NCBI RefSeq assembly: GCF_016107575.1
Contig: NZ_JABAST010000010.1
Coordinates: 1-64,000 of the forward strand
Origin: Psychrobacter faecalis
GTDB lineage: Bacteria > Pseudomonadota > Gammaproteobacteria > Pseudomonadales > Moraxellaceae
Direction of reading: 5' to 3'
Length of the DNA stretch: 64,000 bases
Shown here piece by piece: positions 23,957 to 32,057 of the stretch. A program made the position numbers and the translations under genes. Below the pieces are notes generated by a model. It was given only the letters and a program-made list of their open reading frames with translations, did no database searches and was not told the origin of the DNA. Each line of letters opens with the position of its first letter. The first letter of the stretch is position 1.

Positions 23957-25657
23957 CTATTTTGGGTCAAGTTTGTGACCGATAGCGTTCTTCATAAGCT
24001 TGATTTGCTGCCCAAGCCATACTTGTTGGTTGGCAGCTTCAGCTGTTGGATAGTTGGTTGGCATATTAACAGCAATTACTGTCGCTTGGACGACTCGCAT
24101 CCCGCCAGGAAGTTGATATCTTAACCGCTCCTTGTGTTCACGTCTACCAATATATGTCATTAATTTGGTTTTAGTGGTACCGCGTTCGCCGCCTTTACGA
24201 CACCAATGCTGATAGTAATCATATAAATCGTCAGTAAGGGCGCTGCAATAAGGTATTCCAGCCTCACCAGCCACCCAGTCATCATAAAACACTTCCCAGT
24301 TTGGTTGGCTTAAACGGATGAGCTGACGTTTGCTACTGGTCATGAGTGCTGGTGTATGTGCTGTCTGGCCTTTTAAATCAGTCATCATGAGCAAAGTGTA
24401 GAAAGCGCGTAGCATCTTGTCGTCAGTGTCAGATAATGCTGCCGCGACGTCATTTAAAATGGGTGCGGGAATCTTTTGTTGTGGATAGCAGACAACATGA
24501 CGTCTATCGTTTTGTTCTAATGACAGTGGCATCATATTGTTTGATAAGAATATCGCATTAACAAAGTTATCTTGCTGCCAACCGCTCATAAACTTTTTAC
24601 TGATATAGATTGTATTTCCAGTGATGAGCTGCTTAACCATGCCCATCTGTGAATAGCGGTCACTTCCGCTAAATATCTCTTCAAATAATGCATAAAGCTT
24701 GTTTGATACCCAATCATTATATTGAGACTCAAGCTGACCTTGACCAAGTGTGACAGCATAATCGCCGTAGATACGTGACATGATGCGGTCAAAGAATAGC
24801 GACTTACCTGCACCTTGCACTTCGCCGTGAAAGATAAGAGCCGTATCAAGCTTGGTACCAGGTTGCTGTAATGGAATGGCTAGCCATCTAAGCACCCATT
24901 CATAGACTTCTTGTTTGCCTTCGCACAAATGTAATAGCAGGTCAGTGATCGGCTTGCACATCTTGGCAGCGTCTTTGATATCTGTCTCAATAGGCTTTAG
25001 TGGTAGGCCATCAAACGTATTGATAGCAATATCTTTTTCATGCTTGGGTGTTTTGGTGCGAGTAGGGTCAAACCAGATGTTATCCGCTTTAATAGTAATA
25101 CGCGCCTCTGACTTAAGCCAGATCTCATACTCATTAGGGCGTGCTAGTTTGATGGTATCAACGGGCAGACGAACGCGCTCAACGTCATCCCAAACTTCTT
25201 TGGTGCCATAGATAAGGAAGTAGCGCTGGAACATCGATTGAGCTTCGACAGCCATCATTACATCAAGGTCTTTTGCAACTTCTGACTTTGCAATCTTACG
25301 ATGCTTCGTTTCCCACCAACGTGCTGCTAATTTCTTATTACCAATTTCATTAGCAAACTGCGTCTTTGTATACTCAATCTTTTGCTCTGTGTCATAGACT
25401 TTATTGGTTACTTTGCCGATATCAGTGATTTGAGCGTAACGCTTGAGCATTGCCGCCAGTCGCATTTCTTGTTCAATATCAGCCGGTACATTGCCGTTAT
25501 GTTGAGTGGTAGGCGCAGTATTATTAGACTGATCGTCATTGGCCGCTTGCGTCACGATTGACTGATTGGCTAGCGCATGCTTGATTTGACGTGCTACTTC
25601 ATTAAGTCCAGATGCAGCGGCGAGGTCGTTAAAGTCTGTATGTTGTTTGCCTTGCAT
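23957..25657 (-). CDS. Replicative helicase (SF3/D5-like) carrying the end of a Toprim domain
   Basis: This 566-residue protein has a Walker A (HGEVQGAGKS, 277-286), a downstream acidic Walker B-like stretch (LYALFEEIF) and the VNAIFLSNN sensor region, typical of DUF5906/D5-like phage helicases. Its first residues (QHTDFNDLAAASGL) are the DFND element that normally ends a Toprim primase domain, although the rest of that domain is in the upstream gene. Stop and start overlap by one base (TAATG). Together the pair replaces one primase-helicase polypeptide. Confidence 0.88.
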   Translation of the reverse strand: MQGKQHTDFNDLAAASGLNEVARQIKHALANQSIVTQAANDDQSNNTAPTTQHNGNVPADIEQEMRLAAMLKRYAQITDIGKVTNKVYDTEQKIEYTKTQFANEIGNKKLAARWWETKHRKIAKSEVAKDLDVMMAVEAQSMFQRYFLIYGTKEVWDDVERVRLPVDTIKLARPNEYEIWLKSEARITIKADNIWFDPTRTKTPKHEKDIAINTFDGLPLKPIETDIKDAAKMCKPITDLLLHLCEGKQEVYEWVLRWLAIPLQQPGTKLDTALIFHGEVQGAGKSLFFDRIMSRIYGDYAVTLGQGQLESQYNDWVSNKLYALFEEIFSGSDRYSQMGMVKQLITGNTIYISKKFMSGWQQDNFVNAIFLSNNMMPLSLEQNDRRHVVCYPQQKIPAPILNDVAAALSDTDDKMLRAFYTLLMMTDLKGQTAHTPALMTSSKRQLIRLSQPNWEVFYDDWVAGEAGIPYCSALTDDLYDYYQHWCRKGGERGTTKTKLMTYIGRREHKERLRYQLPGGMRVVQATVIAVNMPTNYPTAEAANQQVWLGQQIKLMKNAIGHKLDPK

Positions 25658-26667
25658 TACGCCGCATCCTTATCTAGTAAATCAAAACTTGGTACTACCA
25701 TCTCACCATTAATAGCGATGGCGGCGTTACGTGCCTCACGAATACCCGTATTGTACTCAATCAAAGGCTTGGGCTCTTTACCCTCTGCAATGGCTTTATC
25801 GCGCATCTTAATAGCTGTGGCAGTATCGTCATCGGCGATAATAATAATACGATGATCAGGATATTGAGCGCGTATAGATTGGGCGACCGGTATTAGATTG
25901 TTTGCGTTAAATGCCACAATCACAGGCAAGCTATAGCTCATTGCGTCAAACACAGTAGCGCCAGTTGCGTAACCTTCACAGATGAGTATCACGCCGCCGC
26001 CAAACATAGCAGGGCTGCCAATCGTAAAGTAAGCGCCGCTTACCAAGCCGCCTTTTAAAAACAACTTTTCGCTGTCAGGTGCAATGGTTTGCACGTTGAC
26101 CAGTGTTATTTGTTGTTTGTCAGCATTGTGGTAATACATCGGGATGATTAAGTTATCATTAGCGTCTTGGCTCAACCCAATTGCTGAGACGTTTTTGCGT
26201 AGTAAGTAAGGGTGATCGTCAGCTGCTGGCTTTGAGTTATCCCAAATGATTTGGGCACGACTGGCAGCATCAATGCGAGCCTGGCGCTTTTCAGCTTTCT
26301 CAACGGCTTCACGCTCGACTTGCTGTGATTGCCAGTGTGCGCGTTGCTCATCTGTGACCATGCTAGTCGCATCAATCCCTATTGCGCCTGCAATCAGCTT
26401 GTTAGTCTCATAAACATCAAGACCAGTGTATTGCTGTACGAGCATGAAGCCATTGCCAGCGCCGCACTGTGAGCATATCCAAGTCCCTTCACCGCGCTTA
26501 TCATCACAACGAAATCTATTAGAGCCGCCGCACATAGGACATGACTGATGCTGATGGGCAGCTTTACTGAAGCTAATGCCTGCCGCAGGGAATATGGTCG
26601 AGACATAATTACCGACAGCTGCTGCGCGTATGGCGTCAAAGTCTAAAGGGGTGCGTTTATCTGTCAT
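25657..26667 (-). CDS. Phage DNA primase (zinc finger + Toprim domain)
   Basis: This 336-residue primase has a zinc-binding domain (C43-PMC46-GG, C65-SQC68-G) and a Toprim domain: CEGYATGATVFDA, VIVAFNANNL, and HRIIIIADDDTATA with the metal-binding acidic cluster. It makes RNA primers at the phage fork. The domain's last element, DFND, lies in the next gene. I chose the ATG at 26667 (GGAGAG upstream); it overlaps the CII-like gene by 11 bp. Confidence 0.9.
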   Translation of the reverse strand: MTDKRTPLDFDAIRAAAVGNYVSTIFPAAGISFSKAAHQHQSCPMCGGSNRFRCDDKRGEGTWICSQCGAGNGFMLVQQYTGLDVYETNKLIAGAIGIDATSMVTDEQRAHWQSQQVEREAVEKAEKRQARIDAASRAQIIWDNSKPAADDHPYLLRKNVSAIGLSQDANDNLIIPMYYHNADKQQITLVNVQTIAPDSEKLFLKGGLVSGAYFTIGSPAMFGGGVILICEGYATGATVFDAMSYSLPVIVAFNANNLIPVAQSIRAQYPDHRIIIIADDDTATAIKMRDKAIAEGKEPKPLIEYNTGIREARNAAIAINGEMVVPSFDLLDKDAA

Positions 26668-27157
26668 TGTGTCTCTCCATATTGCGTTTGGAACTTTCTG
26701 AAATCCCATGAATATGACGAATTAATGCTTGGCAATCTCTTTGAATACGGGCATTTTCGTCAGGTTCGATAATCTTGTCAGCATAAGCGTCAATAGCAGT
26801 GCTATTGAGGTCTGCAAACTTTTGACCTAACAAAGCAAGGTCCATCATTTCATCACACTGAGTATCGGGGGCAGGCAGTAAAAACCATCCGGCGCTGCCA
26901 TGAGCGCAGCAGATAGCATCCATGATTAACGACGACTGGGTATGTTCGAGTACTAGTTCAATCGTTTCAGGCGCAAGCGTGTGGCTGCTACGGTTTGGAT
27001 TCACTTGTAAAGCAAGCGTGTTGTAGTTAACGCCATAAATATCAGCAATCTTGCCCAGTGTGCCACGTTCTTTTTTGCAAGCGTGGTAGACGGCTTGTTC
27101 AAGTGATAATACGCAATGTTCTGCGCGCTGAGCTGATGTAAATATTGTGGTCGACAT
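26657..27157 (-). CDS. CII-like phage regulatory protein (P2 CII/CP76 family)
   Basis: This 166-residue protein resembles the Phage_CP76 regulators: LEQAVYHACKKERGTLGKIADIYGVNYNTLALQVNPNR is a DNA-binding region, followed by helices including SSLIMDAICCAHGSAGWFLLP. It probably controls early or lysogenic transcription. It lies between the Cro-like gene and the primase gene, all leftward from the CI-controlled promoter. Confidence 0.8.
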   Translation of the reverse strand: MSTTIFTSAQRAEHCVLSLEQAVYHACKKERGTLGKIADIYGVNYNTLALQVNPNRSSHTLAPETIELVLEHTQSSLIMDAICCAHGSAGWFLLPAPDTQCDEMMDLALLGQKFADLNSTAIDAYADKIIEPDENARIQRDCQALIRHIHGISESSKRNMERHNDR

Positions 27158-27198
27158 ATTGCCCCCGTTATTGTCGTTCTTTTATTTTTGCTTAAGCG

Positions 27199-27459
27199 TT
27201 AAGCTAGTTGTTGTTGATTACTTGGATCGTTGGCTGGAGCGGGAGTTGGAAATATATCTGGACGTAACTCGTGATATGGGACGCCAGTTGCTTCGCTAAT
27301 TTTTACAACATACTTAGCAGAGGCTTTACCATCTCTATTTAGCCATTGCCAAACGTTTTGTTGTTTGGTGTTAATTAGGTTTGCAAGCTCAGTTTGACCG
27401 CCCGCTGCTTTAACTGCTTTGGCAAGTGCTTGTTTAGGTGTAATAGGTTTAAGATTCAT
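27199..27459 (-). CDS. Cro/YdaS-like transcriptional regulator
   Basis: This 86-residue helix-turn-helix protein has the YdaS/Cro pattern: ALAKAVKAAGGQTELANLI...QNVWQWLNRDG, and a Pro/Asn-rich tail. It is transcribed divergently from the repressor, the position of cro. AAGGA lies eight bases before the ATG. It should compete with the repressor for the shared operators. Confidence 0.85.
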   Translation of the reverse strand: MNLKPITPKQALAKAVKAAGGQTELANLINTKQQNVWQWLNRDGKASAKYVVKISEATGVPYHELRPDIFPTPAPANDPSNQQQLA

Positions 27460-27466
27460 GATGTAA

Positions 27467-27532
27467 ATCCTTTGTTGTTAATTTTATTGTATTTAATCAT
27501 TTGTTGTTAATACTGTCAAATCTTTTGTTGTT
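27467..27532 (-). promoter_or_regulatory. Left operator/promoter module (leftward early promoter)
   Basis: Three copies of AT(C)[ACT]TTTGTTGTT lie at 27467-27479, 27496-27508 and 27520-27532, the last two starts 24 bp apart. Between them on minus, TTGACA (27514-27519) and an A/T-rich -10 about 17 bases on make a strong promoter towards the Cro-like gene. Repressor binding would cover it. An inverted near copy lies at 28454-28490. Confidence 0.8.
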
Positions 27533-27585
27533 AGCTTTGTAACTTCATTTGTTTTAAATTACTGATAATTATGGAGGCAATAGTT

Positions 27586-28269
27586 ATGGCACTTGGACAG
27601 CGAGTTAAAGAGGCAAGAGAGTTTAGAGGTCTCAAACAAGGTGAGCTTGCTGATCTAATCGGTTGGACACAGCAAGCATTATCTACATTAGAAAAAAGAG
27701 ATAGTAAGAAGAGCTCTTATTCTGCTCAAATAGCGAAAGCACTGGACATTGACATTGATTGGTTGATGAGCGGTATGGGCGAAATGATTAAAAAGGAAAA
27801 AGAGAAGGGAGACGGTATAGTTAAAAACCCTATTAAGTACGTTCCAGTTAAAGGTTCAGCTCAGATGGGTGATAATGGATATTGGCTGGAGCTAGATTAC
27901 ATGGGGAATGGTGGGGATGGATACTTAGAAGTAAATAATGCTAGTGATTCAGCGTATGTCATACGTGCCGTAGGTGACAGCATGTTCCCTGCATTGCGTT
28001 CAGGCTGGTATATAGTATTTGACCCTAAAAGAGAGCCATGCGCAGGAGAATACGTACATATCGTATTAAGAGATGGGCGCAACATGATAAAAGAATTTGT
28101 CAGTTGCCAACATGGCATTATTACTGTCATTTCTGTTAATGGCATGGAGCGTATGTCTTTTAATTGCGAAGATGTGAATGTTTTAAATCCATTCGTAGAG
28201 ATACAGCCGCCTAGCAGACTACGCGACGAGCTGCACCTATTAGATAATGAATGCACAGGAATATTATAA
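27586..28269 (+). CDS. CI-type phage repressor (HTH + S24 autocleavage domain)
   Basis: This 227-residue repressor keeps the prophage silent. The N-terminal helix-turn-helix (about residues 6-60: KEAREFRGLKQGELADLIGWTQQALSTLE) binds operators. The C-terminal LexA-like S24 domain has S132 (GDSMFP) and K169 (NMIKEF) as the expected Ser-Lys pair, with a likely cleavage region around SAQMGDNG (91-98), so SOS induction is expected. I chose the ATG at 27586 because GGAGG precedes it; a start at 27571 is possible. It is coupled by TAATG to a 41-codon ORF. Confidence 0.93.
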   Translation: MALGQRVKEAREFRGLKQGELADLIGWTQQALSTLEKRDSKKSSYSAQIAKALDIDIDWLMSGMGEMIKKEKEKGDGIVKNPIKYVPVKGSAQMGDNGYWLELDYMGNGGDGYLEVNNASDSAYVIRAVGDSMFPALRSGWYIVFDPKREPCAGEYVHIVLRDGRNMIKEFVSCQHGIITVISVNGMERMSFNCEDVNVLNPFVEIQPPSRLRDELHLLDNECTGIL

Positions 28270-28394
28270 TGACTAGTAGGCCATGGGTAGAATATTGGAT
28301 TGAGCATTACTTTGCGCATGCTAAGCCAGTCTCAAAAGACAATCCTTTAGCTCATGGTTGGTGTGTCTATATAGAAGTTTATGAGTTTGATTAA
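28269..28394 (+). CDS. Small ORF coupled to the repressor
   Basis: This 41-codon ORF begins in the repressor stop codon (TAATG). It encodes MTSRPWVEYWIEHYFA and ends in IEVYEFD, rich in aromatic and charged residues. It is conserved in nothing I can recognise. Translational coupling suggests co-expression with the repressor in the lysogen. Confidence 0.5.
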   Translation: MTSRPWVEYWIEHYFAHAKPVSKDNPLAHGWCVYIEVYEFD

Positions 28395-28453
28395 CTAAAC
28401 CCCGCTAATTTTATAACGTGTTTTGTTGTTCAATTTTAACTATTTTAAATATA

Positions 28454-28496
28454 AACAACAAAAGATTTGACATTATTAACAACAAATGATTAATAT
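28454..28496 (+). promoter_or_regulatory. Right operator/promoter module (rightward early promoter)
   Basis: Two copies of AACAACAAA[AT]GAT (28454-28466 and 28478-28490, starts 24 bp apart) overlap a promoter with -35 TTGACA (28467-28472), 18 bases and -10 TAATAT (28491-28496). This drives the rightward early operon that begins at 28529. It is a near-perfect inverted copy of the left module at 27496-27532, so one repressor controls both arms. Confidence 0.82.
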
Positions 28497-28528
28497 ATAC
28501 CCGTAATCAACAAAACGGGTATAACGTC

Positions 28529-28753
28529 ATGTCTCAATATCAAACCAACGGAACGGTCCCACCAACGCGCGCTCAACAACAGATTGAGCGCCTACAACTA
28601 ATCCTAGCTGAACGTAACCAGCAACTCCAAGCCGCTGAGCAGAAACTTACTCAAACCGAAATAACCAACAAATTAGCGCGTAGAAATACACGCTGGTTTA
28701 TGGCGCTTTGCACCCTATTGATTGTCGCTATGACGATGGGGGGTGTGGCATGA
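28529..28753 (+). CDS. Small membrane protein with coiled coil
   Basis: This 74-residue protein is the first gene of the rightward early operon. It has a Gln-rich coiled coil (about residues 15-45: QQQIERLQLILAERNQQLQ) followed by a C-terminal transmembrane helix (WFMALCTLLIVAMTMGG). The function is unknown. Confidence 0.65.
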   Translation: MSQYQTNGTVPPTRAQQQIERLQLILAERNQQLQAAEQKLTQTEITNKLARRNTRWFMALCTLLIVAMTMGGVA

Positions 28754-29469
28754 GCACTCAAAACAAGCTAGGCAAGCTAATCACACGCTTTGAAATCGGT
28801 TTTGATAACGAAACCAAAGCTGATATTGATGCTTTAAAAGCGAAAATCGACGCTGTGACACTTGCACTGTCAGTTAAAAATGACAGTCACGGCGACCGCT
28901 TACTTGCAGCCATGCAAGCTGAAGCAGCTAATGATGCGCCTGTAACGCACTCTCCTTGGGAAAATGATCTTAACCGCGAAACCGTCAACGATGTCGATTA
29001 TCTAAGCAGTGATTTAGACGAATGCGTCCCACATATCGATGATGTATTAGACCAACCTAATTGGCTATCTGAATCAGTACCACAAATCACCCAAGCTGAT
29101 ATGCAGCTTATCTTTATCAAAAACCTATCCGAAACACTTATCCAGCGCATGCATAGCATGGACCGTTTTAGCGAAGACGACTATGCGATTGGTGGTGATA
29201 AATTGATGGCGTGGGACATCGTGATTGGTAAAAATTCCTTTAATGTTAAGCGTCCTAATTTTGCGATTGTCATAGCAACATCAAATATAGAGCATAGTGA
29301 TAAATCAAGCTTTGGCATAGCCGATCTTACTAGCCGTTTTTCAATGAATCAGTTTATTCATACAGGTCAGTACGTAAAGATATCGGTTTGGCACAACGAA
29401 ACTTATCGCACCATAACCGAAGCCGAACTGCCAGCCTTCCGTGCGGCGTTGGAGGCTTGCTATGCGTAA
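28750..29469 (+). CDS. Hypothetical phage early protein
   Basis: This 239-residue acidic protein is of unknown function. The start at 28750 overlaps the preceding stop (ATGA). The N-terminal half is charged and probably helical; the C-terminal part (about residues 110-239) looks globular with alternating strands. The C-terminus (ELPAFRAALEACYA) resembles phage early proteins of unassigned role. Confidence 0.6.
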   Translation: MSTQNKLGKLITRFEIGFDNETKADIDALKAKIDAVTLALSVKNDSHGDRLLAAMQAEAANDAPVTHSPWENDLNRETVNDVDYLSSDLDECVPHIDDVLDQPNWLSESVPQITQADMQLIFIKNLSETLIQRMHSMDRFSEDDYAIGGDKLMAWDIVIGKNSFNVKRPNFAIVIATSNIEHSDKSSFGIADLTSRFSMNQFIHTGQYVKISVWHNETYRTITEAELPAFRAALEACYA

Positions 29470-29815
29470 TATCGCCAATATCAAGCCGAGTACTATCTTA
29501 GTATCGCTCATGCACAACGCCAAACTTAGCAACGCTGTCAGCCGTACCGCTTTACGCGATGCCGAAAACCAGTGGTGCAAGCATATTGCCAAGCCAATCG
29601 AACTACGCGACCAGCACACTATGCTTGATGTCGCTGAGCAACTGCGCCTAGTAATCGTGCAAGTGTCACAGCGTCGTTGCCGTATCAATCCAATGTACTG
29701 GGCGGTATTGGTGCATTTAGAAGCTGACTTACGCAAGGCGTTTGCTCATAACATCAACCTTGAGCCGCTACTTGACGTCGTAGCTGCCAATAGCGAACAC
29801 AGTGAGGTGGCGTAA
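29462..29815 (+). CDS. Hypothetical phage early protein
   Basis: This 117-residue, mainly helical protein is of unknown function. I chose the ATG at 29462 because GGAGG lies seven bases upstream; it overlaps the preceding gene by eight bases and the next by one (TAATG). The segment QLRLVIVQVSQRRCRINPMYWAVL is distinctive but unassigned. Confidence 0.6.
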   Translation: MRNIANIKPSTILVSLMHNAKLSNAVSRTALRDAENQWCKHIAKPIELRDQHTMLDVAEQLRLVIVQVSQRRCRINPMYWAVLVHLEADLRKAFAHNINLEPLLDVVAANSEHSEVA

Positions 29816-30336
29816 TGTCTATCAATACCCAAAAACGTAAAGGGCCTTTGCTAATTAATATCAGTGGCGCACCACACATCGGTGTCACTACAGCCTGCGA
29901 ACGCGTGCAGCGGTGCTTAAATGCGCAAGGCATTATCACTGACGTTATCGTACTTGAGCGCGGTATCGATGTAGTCAACTTTGATGATGACTATTTGCTT
30001 GGCAACTATAGCCACTTGGATGTCATCTTGTTTGATAAGCATCGCAATGCTGACTCTGCTGTCAAACGTCGTATGATTCAGCCGCTTTGGGACACTGAGG
30101 GCGTCGTACCCGATATCAGCGTCTTACTCAGCTGCACACCTGATAATTATAAGTGTCAAATACGCAATCGTATCGACAAGCGCAAGAAGTTTGAACATCA
30201 CGGCTATTACCTGGCAATCGATAGGGAGCATTACGGTACGCGCAATCATCATGTCGTCAATATCGATGGTAAAAACGGGCAGTTATACGCAGCCGGTACG
30301 ATTAAAAGTCTGATATTACGGGAGCTAAAGCGATGA
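29815..30336 (+). CDS. P-loop kinase-like protein with altered Walker A
   Basis: This 173-residue protein resembles nucleotide kinases in layout: strand, glycine-rich loop (GAPHIGVTT, 18-26), helix, an acidic FDDDYL segment, a later Arg/Lys-rich lid (RIDKRKKFEHHG) and a terminal helix. The Walker A lysine is replaced by Val24, so normal phosphate binding is doubtful. It may be an inactive kinase relative with a binding role. It is coupled to its neighbours by short overlaps. Confidence 0.55.
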   Translation: MSINTQKRKGPLLINISGAPHIGVTTACERVQRCLNAQGIITDVIVLERGIDVVNFDDDYLLGNYSHLDVILFDKHRNADSAVKRRMIQPLWDTEGVVPDISVLLSCTPDNYKCQIRNRIDKRKKFEHHGYYLAIDREHYGTRNHHVVNIDGKNGQLYAAGTIKSLILRELKR

Positions 30337-30545
30337 GTAAAACATTATCCCTTAACCGCCGTGCTCATTTATTTGTCAGAGATGACGCACTATTTATCAA
30401 GCTGCAAACGCCGCATAACAAAATGCCAGACAAAGCAGATATTTATATCCTTAAAAAATTCAGCATCGACCGCTTAAAAGACATACGTGACTGGGCAGAT
30501 GCAATGATCCAAGCAAGTGAGAGTAGTAATGTCAAAAAAGATTAA
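30333..30545 (+). CDS. Small hypothetical phage protein
   Basis: This 70-residue basic protein overlaps the previous stop by four bases. It has an N-terminal beta-like part and a helix (SIDRLKDIRDWADAMIQA). Function unknown. Confidence 0.55.
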   Translation: MSKTLSLNRRAHLFVRDDALFIKLQTPHNKMPDKADIYILKKFSIDRLKDIRDWADAMIQASESSNVKKD

Positions 30546-30747
30546 AAGAATCACGTTTGCAGCAAATAATTATGGCCTGAGTTGGCTAGAAGTAGACACA
30601 AGCTGCTGGGAAATTGTAGACGCATGCAGTGCTGGTCGTCACCTGGTTGGTCGGGCATGTCGCTTGGCTGACCGTGGGATGAAAATAGAATATCGCTACG
30701 GTATCGGCTATAAGCGTATCGAAGCGAATGTTGAGAAGATGGGGTAA
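30529..30747 (+). CDS. Small hypothetical phage protein
   Basis: This 72-residue protein (ATG at 30529, GAGAG upstream) overlaps the previous gene by 17 bp. It is basic with KKIKRITFAANNYGLSWLEVD at the N-terminus. Function unknown. Confidence 0.55.
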   Translation: MSKKIKRITFAANNYGLSWLEVDTSCWEIVDACSAGRHLVGRACRLADRGMKIEYRYGIGYKRIEANVEKMG

Positions 30748-30750
30748 GTA

Positions 30751-30951
30751 ATGGCTGATGATGCTGATCGCGCAAACGACTATGTTGATTTAACACTGGC
30801 TCACTGTCTAAGTCGCGCACCAAAATTTGATAAACCGTCACTGACAGAATGTTTGGAATGTGGCGAAGATATACCGGCTAGACGCCAAGCCGTGGGCGGG
30901 GTAACGCTCTGTGTAGACTGCCAAAGCGTATTTGAGAGAAGGGGACGGTGA
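30751..30951 (+). CDS. DksA/TraR-type zinc finger protein
   Basis: This 66-residue protein has the C4 zinc finger of the DksA/TraR family: C34-LEC37-GEDIP...C54-VDC57. Such short phage forms bind RNA polymerase through the secondary channel or are of unknown role. The N-terminal acidic helix (DDADRANDYVDL) fits the family. The stop overlaps the next start by one base. Confidence 0.85.
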   Translation: MADDADRANDYVDLTLAHCLSRAPKFDKPSLTECLECGEDIPARRQAVGGVTLCVDCQSVFERRGR

Positions 30952-31064
30952 TGCTAACCAATAATGAGCAATTATTAGTAATTACCGGCATGGCTATCTT
31001 GCTTGGCATGTTGGTAGTCGCCATGATTTGGTTGTTGTCGATTGAGATGAATAAAGGGGAATGA
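30951..31064 (+). CDS. Very small single-pass membrane protein
   Basis: A 37-codon ORF starts within the stop of the zinc-finger gene (TGATG) and ends four bases into the next gene. It encodes one transmembrane helix (LLVITGMAILLGMLVVAMIW) with a short charged end. Stop-start overlaps on both sides support real translation. Confidence 0.6.
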   Translation: MLTNNEQLLVITGMAILLGMLVVAMIWLLSIEMNKGE

Positions 31065-31684
31065 CTGTGAGTAATACAAAAGAACGCCCAATAATCTTGA
31101 CCACGCAAGAAGTTAACGCAGTGCTAGCAGGTAATAAGACGCAGCATAGAGTGCCTGTATTAACCGCGAAGGAGATTGACGAAGGTTTTGAATGGGATTT
31201 TAGTGCAGAGGGTGATAGCGCTGTCTGTATAAAAGAAATAGATGACGAACGGCAAGAGGTTTTGCTTAAACCTTGTCCTTTTGGAGCTATCGGTGATCGA
31301 TTGTGGGTGCAGGAGCCAACACATACAGCTAATAGTTGGGACTGGTTTTATGATGCGACGCACTCGTTAGTTAAATGCAAAGACCCTTATACGCCAAGTG
31401 ATTTGTACTTACCATGGGATGATGATCATCAAGAATATACTGGACCTATTGACGCTGAACACATGCCATATTGGGCAAGCCGTCTAATCTTGGAAATAAC
31501 CGATATTAGCATTGAGCGTGTGCAAGACATAACGCTTGGCGATTCACTAAAAGAGGCGCGCGATGGGTTGATGGATTTTGCTGCTGACTACTGGATGGTA
31601 AAGCATGGCGAGGCTGCATGGTTTACAAACCCTTGGGTATGGGTGATTGAGTTTAAAGTAATAGATGGGGTGACAGATGACTAA
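31061..31684 (+). CDS. ASCH-like phage protein
   Basis: This 207-residue protein resembles phage 'morphogenetic' proteins with an ASCH-like fold: ERPIILTTQEVNAVLAGNKTQHR at the N-terminus, CPFGAIGDRLWVQEPT, MPYWASRLILEITDISIERVQDI and the C-terminal NPWVWVIEFKVI. ASCH domains are predicted RNA- or modified-base-binding. It is coupled to both neighbours by overlaps. Confidence 0.8.
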   Translation: MTVSNTKERPIILTTQEVNAVLAGNKTQHRVPVLTAKEIDEGFEWDFSAEGDSAVCIKEIDDERQEVLLKPCPFGAIGDRLWVQEPTHTANSWDWFYDATHSLVKCKDPYTPSDLYLPWDDDHQEYTGPIDAEHMPYWASRLILEITDISIERVQDITLGDSLKEARDGLMDFAADYWMVKHGEAAWFTNPWVWVIEFKVIDGVTDD

Positions 31685-32057
31685 TATTCCGCAAATTATT
31701 GACCAGCTTATTGAAGTAATACAAAATGGAGGCGGGTTGATTGACTGGGTACAGGCTGAGCGCTTTGAGCAAATCACTGGTATCAAGCAATCATCGTTAC
31801 GCGGCAAACATGAGATGTGGCCAGAAGGTATTGTCTGGGCTAAGTTTGATGACGGTCGCCTCTATTATAGTATTGCGGGGTATAACAATTGGGCAAGTCA
31901 GCAAGCAGCAAATCGCTGCCCACAGGCGTCACCGACAGAAATGGCACCATCCGTATCTGGTGGATGTGGCACAAAAAGAGACACTGGCAAACGCTTGAAA
32001 AGCTCCCCGCGACAGAACGTGGCTACACCGCCGCGTCTGTTATCAGAAATCGCTTAG
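31677..32057 (+). CDS. Excisionase-like DNA-binding protein
   Basis: This 126-residue protein has a winged-helix excisionase-like domain in its first 73 residues: WVQAERFEQITGIKQSSLRG...WPEGIVWAKFDDGRLYYSIAGYNNWA. The remaining 50 residues are low-complexity and encoded where the gene overlaps the integrase (168 bp). It is positioned to direct excision by the adjacent integrase. Confidence 0.65.
   Translation: MTNIPQIIDQLIEVIQNGGGLIDWVQAERFEQITGIKQSSLRGKHEMWPEGIVWAKFDDGRLYYSIAGYNNWASQQAANRCPQASPTEMAPSVSGGCGTKRDTGKRLKSSPRQNVATPPRLLSEIA

Noticed and set aside
28708-28749. Upstream start for the 239-residue early gene
   Set aside because: The ATG at 28750 overlaps the preceding stop and has a GGGG-like site; the longer frame lies in the previous gene.
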